From assembly GCA_947172415.1 (NCBI GenBank), contig OX359190.1, positions 992,001 to 1,056,000 of the forward strand: a stretch of DNA of 64,000 nt, in the 5' to 3' direction. This document shows, in pieces, positions 35,001-47,665 of the stretch. Origin of the DNA: Chondrosia reniformis (lineage: Eukaryota; Porifera; Demospongiae; Chondrillida; Chondrillidae). The notes beneath the pieces are model-generated. The model was not told the DNA's origin. It was given only the letters and a program-made list of their open reading frames with translations, and ran no database searches. The first letter of the stretch is position 1. Each line of letters opens with the position of its first letter. Made by a program: the position numbers and the translations under genes.

Positions 35001-37546
35001 CAAAATCGTATCTATTTGTTAATTACAATTAGCTGACTGTCCAATCAAGTACGTACATTTATCTGCAAACTGATATTACAATTAGCTGACTCTGCATATG
35101 GCCAGAATGTGTACATTCTCCCAGTTAATTAGATAATTGATATGAATACTATTCTGAGTGCCATTTATTATTGTCATTGCCTAACTTCACATTAATTACT
35201 TTTCAACAGTCTACCCACAAAGGGGCAGTCTGTGTTCAAAAACAAACATTCTTTTGACAATTCAGTCAGTAGGTCAATATTATTGGTGATGCTTAGCTTT
35301 AGGAAAACTAGCAAGAAGTATCTTTAGAGAACAGTCAATTCAGCCAAGTAATACAGTCAATACCCGACATCTCTTCTAAACATTCACTGACACCTTCATT
35401 TGACTTCTGTTTACCTTTCATTTACTTTGAACAAGACAGATTGTATAATTTAAAAACGTGGCAACTCTCTTCTTTTTTAAAAACAGACAAAAACAACGGC
35501 GCCCCAAAAATTAGGCTACAACTTGTTGAATACTAAAACAAAATGGCCGACTTCGCCTTGGGACGCTTCCGTGCCTAGCAGTTAACTCTCGTTGTGTTAG
35601 GAAGTAGTTTATTAAACGTGTCTACAACTAACATTTCTGTACTACCAACATCTTATAACTAATCACACGAACGTTCACAGGACGAGAAATTAACATACCT
35701 ACGTAGTACGCGATAATAAACAGTTGAACTACAGCGGATAATACTTGAAACGCTTTCCTCTACTTTCTCACTTTAAATGCAAAGAACAAGAAGACTTAAC
35801 AGTCTTTGTTAGTGGAAACAAGTTAACACTTAAATTCGTGAGAGCGTTCGTAGAACACACTCGTACGAGAACATTAAAGCAATACAAGTCTTGTTAACAT
35901 TGACACGCGCTTCGTGTACACTGAGCGCACAAGTTAGGTGACTCTAACGAAGGAAATAAAACCTTCTAATGTTTCTATTTGAAGGAGAAAGTGCACGCGA
36001 AGCGCGCAACGAATGTTAACAAGACTTGTAATACTTACGTAAATAAGTACTTAAATAAGTTTACTAACCTTAACTGCAATGTCGTACTGTACAGCTCTTG
36101 TCTGAAATTCTCCAAATCCTTCACTTCCTCCAAATGTGAGAAATGTAGTTCCTTTGAGGGAAGCCGTACAAGTGCCGTGATAAGACGTTTCTTCACTAAC
36201 TCGTGTCCACTTCTTCTTCTCGAAAATGAAGATTCCTTCTGGACCTACTACGACTGGTAGTGTGCTGTATTGTAATAGTGAACTGAACACTGGTGCATTC
36301 TCGAGCTCTTCCCAGTGATGTTCATCATTTGTTGTAAGTGAAGCCATAAAATTCTTCTTATTCATTCTACAAAAATATCCATTGATCCAGTAGTAGATGT
36401 AAATGTATTCACCACACAATGCCATGTGGTGATATGATAATGGTTGAGGAAGTTTCAGATTCGACTGTATCCATATTCTTTTGTTAACATCCAGGAATTC
36501 AATTGTGTCTACTTGTCTGAAATCTGCTCCTCTTCCTCCAGAGACAATTACTAAGTCTTCAAATGCAAGAACACCTGGTCTGGATCGGGCGGTGTGCATT
36601 GGAGGATATAGTACTTTCCATTCTTTGCCTGTCCACGTCACTAGATCCTTTGTAGGAATGTGATGAGTGTCTCTACCTCCTATTAAAGTAAACTGGTTTC
36701 CTATGATGGCTGCTCCACTGTGAGAATGAGGAGGTCGAGGTAGCGTTGACCATTTAGTGTTTTGAACATCGTAAATCTGAACCTGTTCCTCCATGCCTCC
36801 ATAGACGAATACACTTGGAAGATGTACAAGTGCTTTAGCATCGGATGTTCCAGTTAACATTTCCGGGATATCCGTGGTTTTCAGAAAATGACCTCCAGCT
36901 TTGAGGAGGTCACTGCGAAGGATCTAATTGAGGTAAGAAACATTTACTGTGTCTGCTTGGAAACTCTCTATAAATTAGCACACACGGATATGTAAGTTTT
37001 CAGTAGCAGTTTATTACAAGAAACCTTTGAGTTACAGTCTGTAAATCATGCAGTCTGTTTGTACAAAGTCCAACCTAACAGAATGTAAAGAGTCATTTCA
37101 GCGTTTACTGTCTAATAGTCTATTAAATCTGAACCTCCTCAACGTGCACCAGTTAAACATTCTGCCACTATATGGACGAGCGGCGTACTTCGCTTTCTAA
37201 ATTGTTCCTTAGAAGCCTACGAATCAAGGTTGCATTTCGCTAGCTAGTTTGAGTGAGGTTTTGCATAACCCAACTGCGTCGCAGTATTCTAAACAAAGAG
37301 ACTTTGGGCAAGGGTCTCTGAAAGCTAAAGCGAGTTGGACGCATTTCTTACAAGACCTGACTAGATATTTCGCTGAATTGGACTATTTGCTGTAACGAGT
37401 TTCATACACTGGCAGAACATGTAGTTCGCTAAATTGAACTGAACTCATTTTGACCGGTGAAAGGTTAGCGACTGCGAGTCTATATAGTAACACCCACTTC
37501 TACGAGAAACTGAATGAATAAATAAACTCACTTTATCGTTGGACAT
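31570..37546 (-). CDS. KRC3: kelch-Roc/COR GTPase-CARD protein, about 1191 aa
   Basis: Exons: 37532-37546 (MSNDK), 36069-36923 (kelch), 32205-34445 (Roc-COR), 31570-32034 (linker plus CARD). All phase 0. Kelch residues 6-290, Roc-COR 291-1037, linker/CARD 1038-1191. Here the Roc exon acceptor is CTGCAG/GGGGATCC with no ATG, which supports joining to the kelch exon. The Roc-COR exon belongs with KRC4, whereas the CARD exon belongs with KRC1 and KRC5. The kelch/Roc intron (1.6 kb) lacks both KRC1 insertions and part of its 5' sequence differs from KRC1/2. Cytosolic sensor role inferred from domains. Confidence 0.8.
32205..34445 (-). CDS. KRC3 Roc-COR exon (747 codons)
   Basis: GGSRVGKTS, DTGGQPSF, LVGTHLS and the COR core are unchanged from KRC1. 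The G1-G3 insert is a different sequence (ITEYSPQQATAAGN, LTLWDKVKGLFHR, SKSRPSPEHQD), and the C-terminal part after LAVDIASGRQ diverges (RKQWRYYHKQSD). The change is in blocks: conserved cores separated by two replaced stretches. Confidence 0.82.
35885..36028. repeat. Foldback block, KRC3 copy
   Basis: Homologue of 9186-9329 with intact CAAGTCTTG / CAAGACTTG termini, in the same place 40 bp below the kelch donor. Confidence 0.65.
36069..36923 (-). CDS. KRC3 kelch exon (285 codons)
   Basis: Blade slot residues: DA, SH, SR, SY, VF, HG, different from KRC1 in every blade. Loop after IVSGG is RGADFRQVD; blade-4 loop is YWI; blade 2 carries DTHHIPTKD. Confidence 0.85.
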
Positions 37547-37684
37547 TGAGAACGAATAACGAAAAAACTAAACTGAAGTGTCACTGTGGTATTTCTACTA
37601 TATATCACAACTGTGATTGCAACTATAGCAACGCCTGTTATGCAGTGGCGGTAATCCCTTTGATCTCAGCGTGTAGCACTCAAA
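37547..37684. promoter_or_regulatory. Head-to-head promoter region, KRC3 and COL2
   Basis: 138 bp between the KRC3 ATG and AAAATGGCTG on the plus strand. GCAACTATAGCAACGCC is conserved. In this copy the rightward ATG runs into TAG after seven codons unless spliced at GTATTT. Confidence 0.45.
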
Positions 37685-38341
37685 ATGGCTGTTCTTATGC
37701 TCTTCTAGTATTTAGCTAGTCACACATATATGCCTTTGGATTAGTGTTGCTTTGTGTGGTATTGTAATATATTAGTTGGACCTGCCATGGTATACTAAAG
37801 GACTATTACACAAGGACAGCTGAAAGTAGGTAGGCAAATGATACAAGTACATAGTAGTCTCTCCAGCCAGTGGAGATCACATGTTCAGGTAGGGTGGTGC
37901 TGTTTTGTGAGGTCTCCATTCCATAAGACCTTAATAAGGAAGTACTAATCCAATGAATAACATTATGAGTCCTTAATTTTATTCATTGGTATCTTAATGT
38001 TATTCATTTGTTCTCCTTCCCTGCAGGGTGCAAGTGTGGCTGGTACCAATTAAATGAAGATGGCTACTTCTGTATTATTTGAAACAGTGTTGGGTCCACT
38101 GGTAAATATAACTGTGATGATGTTCTCCCAACAAGGTCAACAGGGACAGATGGTCCCCAGGTCCACCTGGAGCAATTGTGTATGTTTGTTTGGATACAAA
38201 GAAAACTGTCAGAAAGGAGAAAATCGTGCAAGTGGATCCTGAGAAAGTGACAGAACAGTAACCATGGTAACCATGGAGCCAGTGGTGCTTGTTATATCTG
38301 ATGATTCAATATTGTATATCATACCTTATATTCTCTCACAG
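37685..38341 (+). other. Candidate 5' exons of COL2, not resolved
   Basis: Counterpart of 11037-11714. The exon-like block after CCCTGCAG starts at 38027 and reads CKCGWYQLNEDGYFC before a stop. A donor at TTCT/GTATTA would let this frame continue into 38342 ([10 protein letters not shown]), but that splice is a guess. Confidence 0.35.
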
Positions 38342-41300
38342 TATGCATTATAAGTGAGGATGGTTCTAGGGGTCCCCCTGGTCCTCCTGGAGCAAATGGC
38401 TTGCAAGGGCAAAGAGGAGAGAAAGGTCCAGTTGTAAGTAAATTTACCCTCAGTTTGAATCACTCTTTAAAAGTGTAAACTTCCTCTGTCAGGGTGATCC
38501 TGGATCAAAAGGAAAAGACGGAGAACCAGGCAAGCCTGGTGAACCTGGTCCAACTGGCGATTCAGGTCCCAGTGGTCCAGCTGGAGCTCCTGTAAGGATA
38601 CAACATAGTGAGAAACTAGGTTAGATGTGATGGAATGATTATTCCATTAATTAGGGTCTCCCTGGAGAAACTGGTTTGGAAGGTGACCCGGGTGCACGTG
38701 GTCCTGATGGAACCAATGGTAACCCAGGGCGAAGAGGTGAACTAGGTACCCAGGGACCTTCAGGCAAAGATGGTATTCCTGGTGTCCGGAGGGGTGGGCC
38801 CTAAGGGTGAGAGAGGTGATCCAGGAAGGCAAGGTAACCCTGGAGCACCAGGTTCATCAGGAAGTAGTGGTGTGGGTGGATCTGGTGGAGTTGAAGGACC
38901 CCAAGTGAGTTGCATGCATAAGAAGTAATAAACTTTTACAAAAATTCAATTTCTAGGGTGAAAAAGGTGTGGCTGGTGCCTCAGGTGTCAAGGGAGCATC
39001 TGTGAGTGATTAGTGTTTTTCATACATATACTTTCTCCATCATTTTAACTGTTGTTATAATAATAGGGCGATGTGGGGGACCCTGGTGCCAGTGGTGAGC
39101 CCGGTCTCCCGGGTCAACAAGGTACAGATGGTCCCCCGGGTCCACCTGGTCCTCCTGGCAATGTTGGTGCAGAAGGAAAGCAGGGTTCTCCTAGCCGTGA
39201 TGGTTCACCTGGTAATCCTGGTGCATTTGGTGAAAATGGTGTGGATGGCAGACCTGGACGTATTGGAGACCAAGGTAAACCTGGTCAGAAAGGAGAAAAG
39301 GGACCCATAGGGTCTCAAGGTGCCAGAGTAAGTGAATTTACATGTCAGAACCAAAAGTGCTATAATTGTTCAAAATTATGATCATTTCAGGGTATTCGAG
39401 GATTGACTGGATTTAATGGTGCAGTTGGTAAACCAGGAGTTGGTGGTTCACAGGGAGATCGTGGTGAGAATGGACTCCGTGGTGCTCCAGGTGCTATTGT
39501 AAGTGAAACCAGCTAGCATTGTATATATCTAGGTTGTTTAAAAGTTACGTACTATAATTTAGGGAGGAAGGGGAGTTAGAGGTTTTGATGGAGAACCTGG
39601 TAATCCAGGTGCTGTTGTAGACCCAGGCAGCAATGGTGAGCATGGTAGCCCTGGTAAACACAGGGATTCTGGCCCTAATGGTCTCTCTGGAATAGCTGGA
39701 GCAGCAGTGAATTAATTGATATTATACATTCAAAAACGTGATAGTCATTCTCCTCGTGAGTGGTCTGATTGAAGCATACTGCATGTTAGTGGACTACATT
39801 TCATTATCTGTAGGGTGTGAGTGGTCTTACTGGTGCAACTGGTGCACAAGGTGCCAAAGGTGTCAAGGGAGATATAGGTTCTACTGGGGCACAAGGTGAT
39901 CAAGGAGAAAAGGTCAGTTAAAAGATCTTACATAGTAGGTAGCATCCTGTTGACTAAAAATATCTCGAGTATGTTTTTCCATCACTCATTTTAATTACAT
40001 TACTTAGTAAAACGTCTAATATTGTATACAATTCACTGGCAGGGTATGAGAGGTAACGTTGGAGCTCCTGGAGGTGATGGTGGAACTGGAACTGCTGGTA
40101 CTGAAGGTAATAAGGGAGCAAAGGGTGTCGCTGGATCGGAGGGTTTACAAGGTGCAGCAGTAAGTACAGCATTTATATGAATAATTGTAGTGTTGATCAG
40201 AGTACAAATAATCATTCTCAGACATCATTTTAGAGGGAATAAACAAAACAAGTTCTAGGCCATGGAGTCTACCATTGTCCTCAGCAGTACCTCATGTAGT
40301 ATTATCTCCTGTTATATTAATATGGCTAATGTTAAATTTGCACTTGTTTGAACTGGTGGTGATTCAACTATATATATATATATATATATATCAGAACAAA
40401 CTGACTATGTATTGTGTTATAAAACTTTACAACCGATCAATCAAAAAATTAGATAGTGTTAAATTAACTCCTTGAAGTGTACCATTTTTGGTCTTGCATA
40501 ATCTAATCAATGTACGTATACTTTTGTCACTACGTGTGTATGTATGTATATGTTTAGGGTTCCAGAGGACTAGCAGGTGGTCCTGGTATCACAGGATCAC
40601 AGGGTCTACCTGGAACAGGTGGAGATCGTGGTCCAACTGGTCCAGCCGGTCCCCAAGGAGCTGATGGATCTACTGGTCTTGCTGGACCACAGGGAATTAC
40701 TGGTCCTAAAGGTCAGACTGGAGAACCAGGTCTAGATGGCAAAGATGGCAGACCTGTAAGTTGTACTTATGATTGATAGCTAAGCAACTTGAAAACAAGT
40801 CCAGTTTAATCTGTTACCATGGCTGCATAAGTCAATCCATGTTCATTATGTATATGCAGTATCTTTTATTCAATGGATATATACACACAGACTGTCTATA
40901 TTTATCTTTAAACGTGTCCACAATGCAGCTTATATATAGCAATGTGACGATTCTATTCTGGTTGATAGTATCCAATTACAATTTGTGTCCTTAATTGCAG
41001 GGAGATGAGGGTCCAGAAGGTGAAAAGGGAATAAGAGGAGATATTGGTGCAGCGGTAAGATGTCATATATAGAAGTACTGTCTGACTGTCCATTGTATAC
41101 AGTGATATGCATTGCTACAACTGTAGGGTCTGGCTGGAGGTCAAGGTCCTGCTGGAAATCCAGGAGAGACTGGACCAGAAGGACGTATAGGACTCCAAGG
41201 AGCCCGAGGGGCAAGAGGAGGGCGTGGAGATCCAGGACCTCTAGGAGCCCAAGGCCCTAATGGTACTGATGGTCTAATGGGACTTAAGGGTACTCAGGGG

Positions 41301-44300
41301 ATGCGTGGTGAGCCAGGAGATGTTGGAGATCCAGGTGATGCTGGAGGTGTGGGCATAGCAGGAAATATTGGTCTCCCTGGCCCACAAGGACCTGCTGTAA
41401 GTATATGTGTGGAATGTATTGCTGATCATTTGATAGTATTTGATGACTTGTACAGTGTTGCACACTCTGTAATATATGTAACAAAAAATTTCTCTTTTGA
41501 CTCAATTATTGTCATCAACTAGAGGCTGTTTCCCTTTTACTGCATAGGGGGGTGAGGGTGGACCTGGTTTACCTGGAGGTATGGGTGATACGGGTGTAAA
41601 TGGAACAAACGGAGATCCTGGTCCCGATGGAGAAAAAGGAGAAAAAGGTGACATGGGTCCAATGGGTACGATAGGCTTCCGTGGCGCTGATGGCTTCCCA
41701 GGTAGTAATGTAAGTATACCTCTATACACTAACTGTGGACTCCACTAATGTACGTATATATACTAATGGTACTAATAGACACTTTAGAGGTCAAATGTTA
41801 AGACTTTTAATCTAAAAGGATTTGTCTCCTCCATTTTAAAATAATTATTTGATATCAACTTTAGGGAGGGATAGGTAGCAGTGGTCCAGCTGGAAGTCTC
41901 GGATTGCCAGGTGATGCTGTGAGTTGATCTGCTTACTGTACACTGGCTGACCAATTGTTCATCCATTCATCCACATGCTACCAATGATTATAGGGTGAAG
42001 ATGGACCTCAGGGTCCTGATGGTAGTCCAGGAAGGGATGGAGTCAACGGTGGGTCTGGACCTCGTGGTGACCCTGGTCCAGGTGGAAGCAATGGAAGACA
42101 GGTATATACATACATAGCTATAGTTGTTGAAATGTGAAAGTGGCCTTTAGAAGTCTCAATGTGTGTGTTTACTGTCCTGTAGGGTCCAACAGGAGGTAGG
42201 GGAGACAGAGGAAATGATGGGGGAGTTGGTGATCCTGGTGATGATGGTGTACCAGGTGGACCTGGTGAGAAAGGTGTTCCCGGTTCACCTGGTTCACAAG
42301 GCCTGAGAGGTGGTGAGGGAGGAAGAGGCCTGCAGGGTGCTCGTGGTGCTTCCGGTCGTGATGGTGACCGTGGTGACCAAGGGCCCACTGGAGAGACTGT
42401 AAGTCTTGCAAATAATAGTTGATCACCTAATAAATTGCATACACTATACTTTGATTGTATGCAGATATTAGATGATTAATGAAACATGTTTGTATGGCAA
42501 GGAATATGACGATGTAGTACCTTTAGAAGATTAACAGTTACTTTTCTAAACTAATGATTATATAATATTATTATATATATATACTGTTTGCTGTGATATT
42601 CTTAGGGTGAAATGGGTGAACAAGGTCTGACTGGAGTTACTGGCCTAAAAGGATCTCCTGTAAGTTATTTCTCACCACCTATGTTGCCCAATCCATTGCA
42701 CTAACAACACAGTCCACCATTCCCTGTGTGCATCATGTTATGTTTATTATACGTACGACCTGTATTTACTGTTTTTGATCTCATGAGTTGCTAAAATGAG
42801 CTGAGAAGTCCGCCCCACAGGCAGGCTCCTTATCTCACACACTTCATTCGGTTTAAAGAACAGTTGAACTAACAATGGAGGGCTCAAAAAGCACCAAAGG
42901 TCTTATGACACTCCACAGATGTCCCTAAAGGAGGTTTTAGATTGATCGTGTGCAAACTGAATAAGTTTTAGGACAAACAAACAGAGTCCTTGAATTATAA
43001 AACTTTATTTCTTCTTAAAGGGTCCAGATGGGAGTGATGGATATAATGGAAGAAATGGAGACAAGGGTCCTGGTGTGAGTTACTATGGCAACATGTGACT
43101 GTCACGTGATTTTTATGTGATAGGTGTGATGTAGCTCGTATTATATATTTTTGTGTGAATTTTAGGGTATGGTTGGAAATCCTGGGCCCCAGGGTAGAGC
43201 AGGTCCTCCTGGTCCAAATGTAAGCCCTTTTTTAAAACCTGCACCAAATGTAAACCTGCACCAAATGTATAGTTGTTGAGCTACATGGCCAACCAGTGTA
43301 GTATGCTGTGCCTATCATATGTATCATACGGTGTACCTCCATTGCTAGGGCCCTATTGGTCCAACTGGTGGTCCTGGTGAACGTGGAGCTGATGGAGAAT
43401 CCGGAACTGGTGGTTCATCTGGACCAAGTGGAGCAAGAGGTCAGAAGGGTGACCGTGGCAACCGTGGAAGGGATGGTATTCGTGGAACACGTGGTAACAG
43501 GGGTGCAAAGGGTGATACAGGATTCAGAGGCCAAAGAGGTCCAGATGGTATCCCGGGTAACCAAGGAACCATTGGCTCGCCAGGTCCTCAAGGCAGACCA
43601 GGAGACACTGGTGCAAGAGGTCCTCCTGGACCACCAGGTCCATCTGGTCCACCTGGAGACAGTGGTCCACCTGTAAGCATTAAAGATGGCATTTTATTTG
43701 CTACCAATCATGTTACCATGGTAAGTTCCTCTTTAGGGTTTGATAGGTATCCATGGCCAGCGTGGACCAGCTGGTCGTGATGGAGACAAGGGAGATACCG
43801 GTGATGCAGGTAGCCCTGGTCTACCTGGTCCAGCTGGTGTCTGTCTTGGTTGCCGGGCATTGATCCAGCCAAACAAAATCCACCCATACGGAGGCGGTCA
43901 AGGTGGAGAAGACACTCAGCCTGACACTTCATCAGCAGACTTGGTCTTCTTTGAGGTGGAGCAACTCTGCAATGGAACACAAGATCTACCTTGCACCACC
44001 TGCAAAGAGCTCTTCCTCAACTATCCCAATACAAGAGATGGTGAGCCTCTCTAACCAAGTGTTGTACGTACTTGTTGTGTGACCTTTATGGACAAATGCG
44101 GTATAGATGGGATGTTCTCACTGATAGTGCGATTGTATATAGTGCAAAGTGGTGAAATATTTCCCCAATAATCACACCATGAGGCTAAGAAAGTATATGC
44201 AAATATAACAGACTGAAACACCAACTTCCTAGACTCAGTTCTTTGGGAAGGTATATAAGGTTTTGAATGATGACACAATTGTAACTTTTCTTCCTATTCC

Positions 44301-45992
44301 ACTGGGTAAGCATATCTTGTTAGTGTGTACCAATCATGGTTCTATTCGAACCTCCTCTTCTGTTGCAAGCTTACAAGAGTTTTAAATTAGCTGGGTAGTT
44401 GGATTGTTTTGTCTCATTTCATACTCTTCACTTCCACACGCCTCCAAAGTATGTGCAAACTGGTATAGGAAACTGTAAACATGTGCAAAAATGTATTTAA
44501 ACCTTGCAAGTGACAAATATATGTATTATTATTTGTATACCTGTCCAATGTATATATCTTGATCCATACGTGTATTAAATGGTGTGCATGTATACCTCCT
44601 GTCTGTATGTAGGGGTATACTGGATGGATCCAAATGATGGATCAAAGAGGGATGCCACCCAAGTGTTCTGCTGGAGAGCAGATACTATGAAGAAACAGGA
44701 AGTCGTTGCCACCTGTGTTTCTCCATTACAGACAGAATATGTGAGCCTCCCATTATCTCTTTTTGTCCATGCCTGCACATACAAGGATACAAATAAGGGG
44801 TGACTAGGGGGAGCAGAAGACCAAAGGGAAGATTCCTGTATCCTCATCCAAGACTCCCACTATAATTCCCTATAGGCCCTTTACTGTAGTGAATGGATGT
44901 AGTAGTAGTTATTATGTGGAAAATGGTGTTTTAATCACTCGTATGAGTAGGATTTCATGTGGATTTCTCTATTTAGTTCCCCCAACACAACGGATTCAGT
45001 GCAACTTATCAAGTTACAGATGAAAGCCAATTTTGGGCATTAGCCTCTGTTTCTGAAGGAGCATTCCAACACTGGACTTTACCTGAAGGTTGGGACATGA
45101 CAGAAAGTGTGAGAGTTACGTTTAATGATGAAACCGTGGCCCACCTCAGAGACGTATGCAATGGAGTAAGTATACATACATGAGCAACACATTATATTGG
45201 AGTACTATTAAGCTCCATCTTTATGTAGTACAATAAATAAATATATTATACTGTCAGGAAAGACATTATTTACGAAATAGCTTTAAAATAGCACCGACTA
45301 AGTCTCAATATGTAGGAAATATCAGATGACATTGATGATGTCTAATTTTTTAAAATATGTTTTTGTAGTGAGTATATTAAAATTGAATATTAAATGACAT
45401 TTATGACCGCAACATTAAAAATATCAGTACATGCGGACAGATTTCTGAGAATAAAGAGATTTTACTGATGAATTTGTTGACAATTCTCTGTATTCACAAG
45501 TTGGCTCTTTTAGTACACCTTACTATAGCTATCCATTTATACATGAATTGGTTGTACTTGTTCTATTGAGGTCTGTAACCAGGCAACCTTACAACTAGTT
45601 AAACCTCTTATATCAGCTGTATGTATCAACTATACAGTAATATCAATGAAGTGATAGGGAGATTATTTGTTGCGATCATGATGAGATATAAAGATTATTG
45701 AGCAATAGTGTTAGATCTTTGGAATAGAACATTTCAACCAGTATAGGTCTTAATCAGCAATAGAACCTTTATATCTCAGTAATATATTAATGGATTTAGT
45801 TGTGTGTATATGTTAACTCGTATATTAAGACATTATGTGGATTCAAATCTTCTTTTAACTTGACTTTGTTTCTATTCCTTTTAGAACACCTGCTATTATG
45901 AGACCAGAATGGCCTCATCTCTGCCAGTCCATGTCTTCCATAGTGCACAGAGCAGTGCCAGTTTGACTGTGAATAGGGCGTGCTTCTATTAG
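38342..45992 (+). CDS. COL2: fibrillar collagen, second copy, with a frameshift and glycine losses
   Basis: Exons: 38342-38433 ([13 protein letters not shown]-propeptide to helix), 38493-38591, 38655-38904, 38957-39001, 39067-39327, 39391-39498, 39563-39706, 39814-39912, 40043-40159, 40558-40755, 41001-41054, 41127-41396, 41548-41709, 41865-41918, 41994-42101, 42183-42398, 42606-42659, 43021-43074, 43166-43219, 43349-43672; C-propeptide 43737-44040, 44613-44740, 44977-45165, 45885-45992. Exon 38655-38904 is 250 nt where 252 would keep frame; Gly-X-Y changes frame near 38788. Three helix glycines are replaced: Ser near 39193, Val at 39617, Arg at 39662. The donor at 39707 is GTGAAT against GTGAGT in COL1. 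The C-propeptide is intact and almost identical to COL1. Likely decaying, unless the frameshift is a sequencing or assembly error. Confidence 0.82.
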
Positions 45993-46789
45993 AACACTAA
46001 CAATACGAGCCATCAAGTATAACATTTATAATATTCCTGCTTTTCAAGTTGAACACAATATATACAAACTCATGCTTGCGCAGTTCATGTCAGTGAATCC
46101 TCTCTAGACACAGTTTGTTGTACTAACACATAATACCTTTAATTGAAATATGATTGCACCTTATTATGTAAGAATAATTGACACAGTATATATACAGTAT
46201 ACCTTAGTAATCCATGGCCAGTACTTATATATACAGCTATATAATATGTATAAGAGAATACAGTATAGTTTTGTTTGGATAATTTCATAAGCCACTTCTG
46301 TGTGGCTATATATATAACTGTATCTTTCATTATTATTTCATAATATGATTGCACCTTATTATGTAAGAATAATTGACACAGTATATACAAAACCTACCAA
46401 ACAGTATACCTTACAACCTAAATCTACAAGGATTATTAATCCAGCTAGTACATACAGCTATACGTATGTCAGAGAATACAGGAGGTTTGTTTGGGTGCAC
46501 TCCAAGTGAATATGGATAATTACAGTTTTTCACAAGCCACTTCTGTGGTGGTTATAGCTGTATAATCTTTCATAATCACCATATTGTTTTGATATGTACA
46601 TTACGGCACTGGCCATTCCTACTTCTAACTTCATTTTAAATGTTTTTATTTTACTTTATAAGTATGAATTAAAATTAACTGATTATTCCACTTTGAGAGT
46701 TTTAAAACATTAAATTTACAAATAATACACATACATACGAAATACTGAAGAGTTGTTAAGTTATAAAAGTCTACAATTGGAAAAATAAG
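45993..46789. other. COL2/KRC4 3' interval with diverged tandem repeat
   Basis: Duplicate of 19326-20147, with the 195-bp repeat beginning at 46148 and 46342. No gene seen. Confidence 0.55.
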
Positions 46790-46971
46790 TTAAATGGTGA
46801 AATCCTCTTTCAGTTTCTCCAGAATTTCTTCATGAATCGGATAGTCATCTGATGTCTGCTGAAGTACTTTACCAAACAGATATAGACAAGCTCTTCACTG
46901 TACCAGTGGTCAACAGGTGGAGAAGGAAGATCGCGTTTGCCTCCATTATGTTCTTTGCCTTCCCGATCTCC
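46790..46971 (-). pseudogene. Relic CARD exon beside KRC4
   Basis: Matches the last part of the KRC2 CARD exon (KAKNIMEANAIFLLHLLTTG, later YPIHEEILEKL in another frame). A 4-nt insertion after GTVKSL shifts the frame to a stop, and the 5' half with its acceptor is gone. It sits where the KRC2 CARD sits relative to the collagen stop. Confidence 0.8.
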
Positions 46972-47351
46972 TTACATCATGAGTCAGTTAACTGACATAA
47001 TGTATCTGGGTCAACTGGTTTGATCTTCGTACCCAGCTTCCTGTAATCAATGAATGACAACGGACCAGTGGTCACACTTATCCATTTTATGTTCTAAACT
47101 ACGTTGAGACATCTCTTTTAGCTGTATCTTGACACCCTTGACACCATATTTACAAATATTTTAAATGTATTTTCACCACTATAGATAAGCGATAACACAA
47201 GTGTTACATCAAAAGCCTTAAACTGATAAAGGGTAATTAGTGTCTATATATATACGCTGCTTATATGAACTTGTAAATTTACAAAGGACATTATAAATCA
47301 ACAAATAAGACAAAGTAAGTCAAAATTTACAAGATACGATCAACTTGAAAG
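46972..47351. other. Spacer between relic CARD and KRC4
   Basis: AT-rich and not similar to the KRC2 side. No exon or repeat recognised. It marks the segment introduced with the new KRC4 CARD. Confidence 0.5.
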
Positions 47352-47665
47352 TTACATTCCAAATTTGAAATCATTGTTCAGTTTCTCAAGAATCTCTTCA
47401 TGAATTTGATAGTCACCAGATGTTTGTTGAAGAACTGTACAAAAGAACTTCAAACTCTCCTCTGTACCCGCATTCACCAAGTGCTTTAAGAAGATCTTGT
47501 TTGCTTCCCTTTTGCTCTTTGCATTCTCAATCTCATCACGCACCTCTTCAGTAACCAGTGGCTTTCCATCCACTCCCTGGTAGAGGTGATCCACTATCTT
47601 GTCGACAGTGAGGTTGCCCAACAGGTAGACCCAGTGTTTGGATTGTATTATTTCTTTCCAATTGT
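47352..47665 (-). CDS. KRC4 CARD exon
   Basis: DNWKEIIQSKHWVYLLGNLT, KIVDHLYQ, PLVTEEVRDEIENAKSK, FLKHLVNAGTEESLKFF, YQIHEEILEKL, ending FKFGM. Helix pattern as in the other CARDs. It begins in phase 1 after TTCCAG. Confidence 0.72.
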
